Of a stretch of DNA of 9,093 nt, positions 6,368-9,093 are shown one piece after another; position 1 is the stretch's first letter; the number at the start of each line of letters is the position of its first letter. The stretch lies in contig JALGUI010000079.1 of NCBI GenBank assembly GCA_029820915.1, positions 1 through 9,093 of the forward strand, written 5' to 3'. Both the position numbers and the translations under genes were made by a program. The notes under the pieces are model-generated. The model was given only the letters and a program-made list of their open reading frames with translations, was not told the DNA's origin and ran no database searches. The stretch is from Candidatus Zipacnadia bacterium (lineage in GTDB: Bacteria > Armatimonadota > Zipacnadia > Zipacnadales > UBA5352).

Positions 6368-6388
6368 CCTCCGGAGGCGGTGAAGGGA
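6368..6388 (+). promoter_or_regulatory. Shine-Dalgarno region of the M28-like gene, with palindrome
   Basis: The palindrome CCTCCGGAGG (6368-6377) contains GGAGG 13 bases before the proposed TTG start. A second purine run, GAAGGGA (6382-6388), is only two bases away. Neither spacing is ideal, so translation may be weak or the start slightly misplaced. Confidence 0.4.
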
Positions 6389-6390
6389 AC

Positions 6391-9093
6391 TTGCTCCGTC
6401 CACTCAGGGCCGCGGTCGCAGTCGTGTCCATCCTGGCGCTGTCGGCGCTCGGCCTCCCAGCCTGGGCCCAGGGCGGCCATGAGGAGGAGATCGTCCTCGA
6501 GTCGGACACCGACTACGAGCGGGCGGCGTCGGCCATCGATGAGCAGCAGATGCGCGACCTCATCGCCGACTTCGAGGCCCTCGACACGCGCGTCACCGGC
6601 TACCCCGGCTGCCACGAGGCCGCGGGCATGATCGCCGACGGCTTCCGCGAGCTGGGCCTGGAGGACGTGCATATCGAGACCTTCCCGGTCGTCGTCCCCA
6701 TGGCCAGGCCCGACGCGGACGGCCGCTTCGCCTCCATCACCGTTGACGCCGATGGCACGGCCTTCGAGATGCTCCCCATGTGGCCGAACCTGGTGCGCAC
6801 CCCGAAGACTCCGCCGGACGGCATTCGCGGCAACCTCATCTACGCCGGGCTCGGCGACCTGCGCGCCTTCAACGGCCAGGAAGTCACCAACTCGATCACG
6901 ATGGCTGACTTCAACTGCCAGGCCGAGTGGTTCAACGGCCCGCTGCTGGGCACCAAGGCCGTGCTGTTCGTCGAGCCTGAAGAGACCATCCGCGGCGAGG
7001 CGGAGGCGAAGTTCCTGTCCATCCCGGTCAACATCCCGCGCTACTGGATCTCCCGCGAGGCCGCGGATTCCCTGATGGGGATGCTGATGTCGCGCGACGA
7101 GGTGGCGGTCACCGTCCGCTGCGACATGGCGTGGGAGCGGGTGGATGGCGAGAACGTCGTCGGCCACATCCGGGGCACCGATCCCCGTCTCAGCAGGCAG
7201 CAGGTCGTCATCCAGGCCTACTACGACTCGATCTCGCTCACGCCCAACCTGGCGCCGGGCGCCGAGAGCGCCTGCTCGATCGCCGCACTCATGCAGCTCG
7301 CGCGGGCGTTCGCCGAGCAGCCGCCCAAGCGCACCGTCGTCTTCCTGGCCACCTCAGGCCACTTCGAGGCGCTCAGCGGCGCCAAGCACTACGTGCGGCA
7401 GTTCATCCGCGGCGCGCACGGCGAGAGGCGCGTCAAGCACATGTTCGATCTGGTCAACGAGGCGCGCAGCGAGCTTGAGGATGCTATCGCCCGCGTCTGG
7501 GAGGACCCGGATCGCCTGGAGGAGGAGAAGACCGAAGAGGAACTCGCCGCCGAGCGCATGCGCGCGCTCGGGCGCATCCGGCGAGCCGTGCACCTGGCCG
7601 CCAAGCGCCAGCGTGGCCTGGTGAAGACCGTGCGCGTGGCGGAGCGCGAGGACCCCAACCACGGCAAGCTCGAAGAGCGCTGGCTCACCGACGAGGAACT
7701 GGGCGAGCGCCTGGCGCTCATCGCGGAGTTCAGGGAGGCCGCGCCCCGGATCGACCAGGCTGTCGAGGGCGCCCGCGAGGCCCTGCGGGAGGCGCGGCGC
7801 GTGCCGCGCGGCGCGGACCTGACCGCCAAGCAGCAGGCGCTGGCTCGGGTCGAGGAGGCGTCATGGGCGCTGGTCGATGCGCTCGACTTCTCGGAGAAGA
7901 AGGTCTACCTGTGGTTCTCCGTTGACCTGTCGAGCCACAACAACACCTTCGGGATCTTCTACAAGGGCTACTTCTACGACATGCGCGAGAGCATCCAGTG
8001 GAAGTTCTCGGACATCGGCAAGAAGGCCCGCGAGTACTCCGACCTGATCGCCACCGCCCTGGGCGTGCCGGTCCGCCTCGTGGACGGCATCAACGCCATC
8101 CAGGGCAAGAGCTGGCGGACCTACATGGCGGGCAAGCTCGCCATGTCGCACGAGGTGGCGACGCTGTCGGGGATCCCGGGGCTGGGCTTCGCCACCGTGC
8201 ACGACTCGCGCCCCTGGGTTGACACGCCGATGGATCGCCTCGAGCACGTTCAGATGAGCAACCTCGTCGAGCAGACACGGTTCCTGTCATGCCTGCTCAT
8301 GGACATGATTGGCATCGACGACCCGCGCGACCTGTACGACCTCGAGCTTGCCGACGACTTCGTGGAGATCAAGGGCCGCGCCGTGCAGTTCAACCCCGAG
8401 ACGAGCCTCTTCCCCGACGATCCCATGGTCGGCTCCATCGCGGTTGCACGGACCGGCACGAAGACCGCAATGGGCGTGCGCAGCGAGATATTCGACATCG
8501 TTGACGAGGACGGGCGGTTCTGCCTGCCGGGGCTGCCCAACTCCCGCGCGCGCGGCGGCACGATAACGGTCGAGGCCTACCTGCTCGGCGACGAGGACGG
8601 GCGCGTGCGGATGGCGCCCGACATGGGCGTCACCGGCGCGGAGCAGTACCCGAACAAGGTCGCCATGGATCAGGACGTCAAGCCCGTGACCGTGGTGATG
8701 TTCGACTGCAAGCCGGTCGCCATCTTCGACATGGTGGATCAGCGCTTCTTCCAGCTTCTGCGCGAGATCCAGGTCTACGACGCGCAGACCGACGCCTCCC
8801 CGTACGAGTTCGGCTACTGCCTGCCCTTGCCGCCGCAGCAGTTTACCTCGGCCTACGAGCCGGTGGCCGTGGTCTTCGTGCCCTCGGGCACCAAGGTGAA
8901 GATCACGATGGGGGCGAGCCTGCTGGGCCTGCGCTTCCTGCTGGTGAACCCGACCGACCGCGAGGAGCTGGGCGAGGGCTACCTGGTGGACCGCTACCCG
9001 TCGCTGCACGCCACGCCGTACCGGGTCGCCATGGACATGTGGCTGCTCGACGACACGCGCATGGCCGACATGTCGCGGCACGGGATCACGAAC
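6391..9093 (+). CDS. Large secreted M28-fold protein with degenerate metal site (3' end outside window)
   Basis: An exported protein with the layout of M28 zinc aminopeptidases. The frame has no stop over 901 codons to the right edge. TTG 6391 is chosen because it begins a textbook signal peptide (1-26, ending PAWA before Gln27). Residues 44-95 match the M28 N-terminal region (LDTRVTGYPGCHEAA), and 110-235 is a PA-like insert. The core follows: NVVGHIRGTDP (255-265), VVIQAYYDS (272-280), APGAESACS (288-296), RTVVFLATSGHFEALSGA (314-331), VDLSSHN (511-517) and GIPGLGF...VDTPMDRL (594-617). Against canonical M28 the first zinc His is Tyr277, the bridging Asp is missing (Glu292 nearby), the catalytic Glu and ligand Glu are His324 and Phe325, and the last His is Asp611. 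Only Asp512 seems kept. Residues 351-490 are a charged helical insert. From 655 on it is beta-rich, perhaps a carboxypeptidase-regulatory-like domain. It may be a pseudoenzyme. Confidence 0.82.
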   Translation, partial: MLRPLRAAVAVVSILALSALGLPAWAQGGHEEEIVLESDTDYERAASAIDEQQMRDLIADFEALDTRVTGYPGCHEAAGMIADGFRELGLEDVHIETFPVVVPMARPDADGRFASITVDADGTAFEMLPMWPNLVRTPKTPPDGIRGNLIYAGLGDLRAFNGQEVTNSITMADFNCQAEWFNGPLLGTKAVLFVEPEETIRGEAEAKFLSIPVNIPRYWISREAADSLMGMLMSRDEVAVTVRCDMAWERVDGENVVGHIRGTDPRLSRQQVVIQAYYDSISLTPNLAPGAESACSIAALMQLARAFAEQPPKRTVVFLATSGHFEALSGAKHYVRQFIRGAHGERRVKHMFDLVNEARSELEDAIARVWEDPDRLEEEKTEEELAAERMRALGRIRRAVHLAAKRQRGLVKTVRVAEREDPNHGKLEERWLTDEELGERLALIAEFREAAPRIDQAVEGAREALREARRVPRGADLTAKQQALARVEEASWALVDALDFSEKKVYLWFSVDLSSHNNTFGIFYKGYFYDMRESIQWKFSDIGKKAREYSDLIATALGVPVRLVDGINAIQGKSWRTYMAGKLAMSHEVATLSGIPGLGFATVHDSRPWVDTPMDRLEHVQMSNLVEQTRFLSCLLMDMIGIDDPRDLYDLELADDFVEIKGRAVQFNPETSLFPDDPMVGSIAVARTGTKTAMGVRSEIFDIVDEDGRFCLPGLPNSRARGGTITVEAYLLGDEDGRVRMAPDMGVTGAEQYPNKVAMDQDVKPVTVVMFDCKPVAIFDMVDQRFFQLLREIQVYDAQTDASPYEFGYCLPLPPQQFTSAYEPVAVVFVPSGTKVKITMGASLLGLRFLLVNPTDREELGEGYLVDRYPSLHATPYRVAMDMWLLDDTRMADMSRHGITN

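Noticed and set aside
6121..7167. 348-codon minus-strand frame, and similar minus-strand frames up to 9081
   Set aside because: These are shadows of the M28-like gene, whose + strand frame has a signal peptide and ordered family motifs for over 900 codons.

Overview
This is a high-GC bacterial window with long GC-ending codons, GTG and TTG starts, Sec signal peptides and a Gram-negative-style LolD/MacB-FtsX transporter. It looks like a genome fragment from an uncultured lineage such as Armatimonadota, Planctomycetota or a neighbouring candidate phylum. The sequence alone does not fix the phylum. I see seven protein genes, no tRNA or rRNA, no CRISPR array and no insertion sequence.

Left block (1-3442, + strand): a HIT-family dinucleoside-polyphosphate hydrolase/phosphorylase, then a secreted or lipid-anchored protein with an Ig-like N-terminus and two very methionine-rich tracts, then a family 1 extracellular solute-binding protein with no permease genes nearby. 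Spacers are 48 and 25 bp, so this may be one transcription unit.

Middle (3443-4527): signal peptidase I lies alone on the minus strand, convergent with the solute-binding gene. It has a near-consensus sigma-70 promoter at 4220-4249. About 412 bp of non-coding DNA separate it from the next + strand gene. This gap holds that promoter and a 9-bp direct repeat with a 20-bp period.

Right block (4528-9093, + strand): a minimal 238-residue FtsX-type permease, its cognate LolD/MacB-type ATPase carrying an N-terminal four-cysteine zinc ribbon, a 182-bp spacer with three GC-rich hairpins, and a very large secreted protein that runs off the right edge after 901 codons. That protein has the layout of an M28 zinc aminopeptidase (signal peptide, PA-like region, M28 core). 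However, the catalytic glutamate and most zinc ligands appear replaced, and about 140 charged residues are inserted in the core.

The most interesting reading is of the right block. An FtsEX-like ATPase/permease pair next to a secreted, apparently non-catalytic peptidase-fold protein resembles the FtsEX-plus-periplasmic-partner logic, but with an unfamiliar partner, a tiny permease and a zinc-ribbon ATPase. The functional link is inferred from gene order only.
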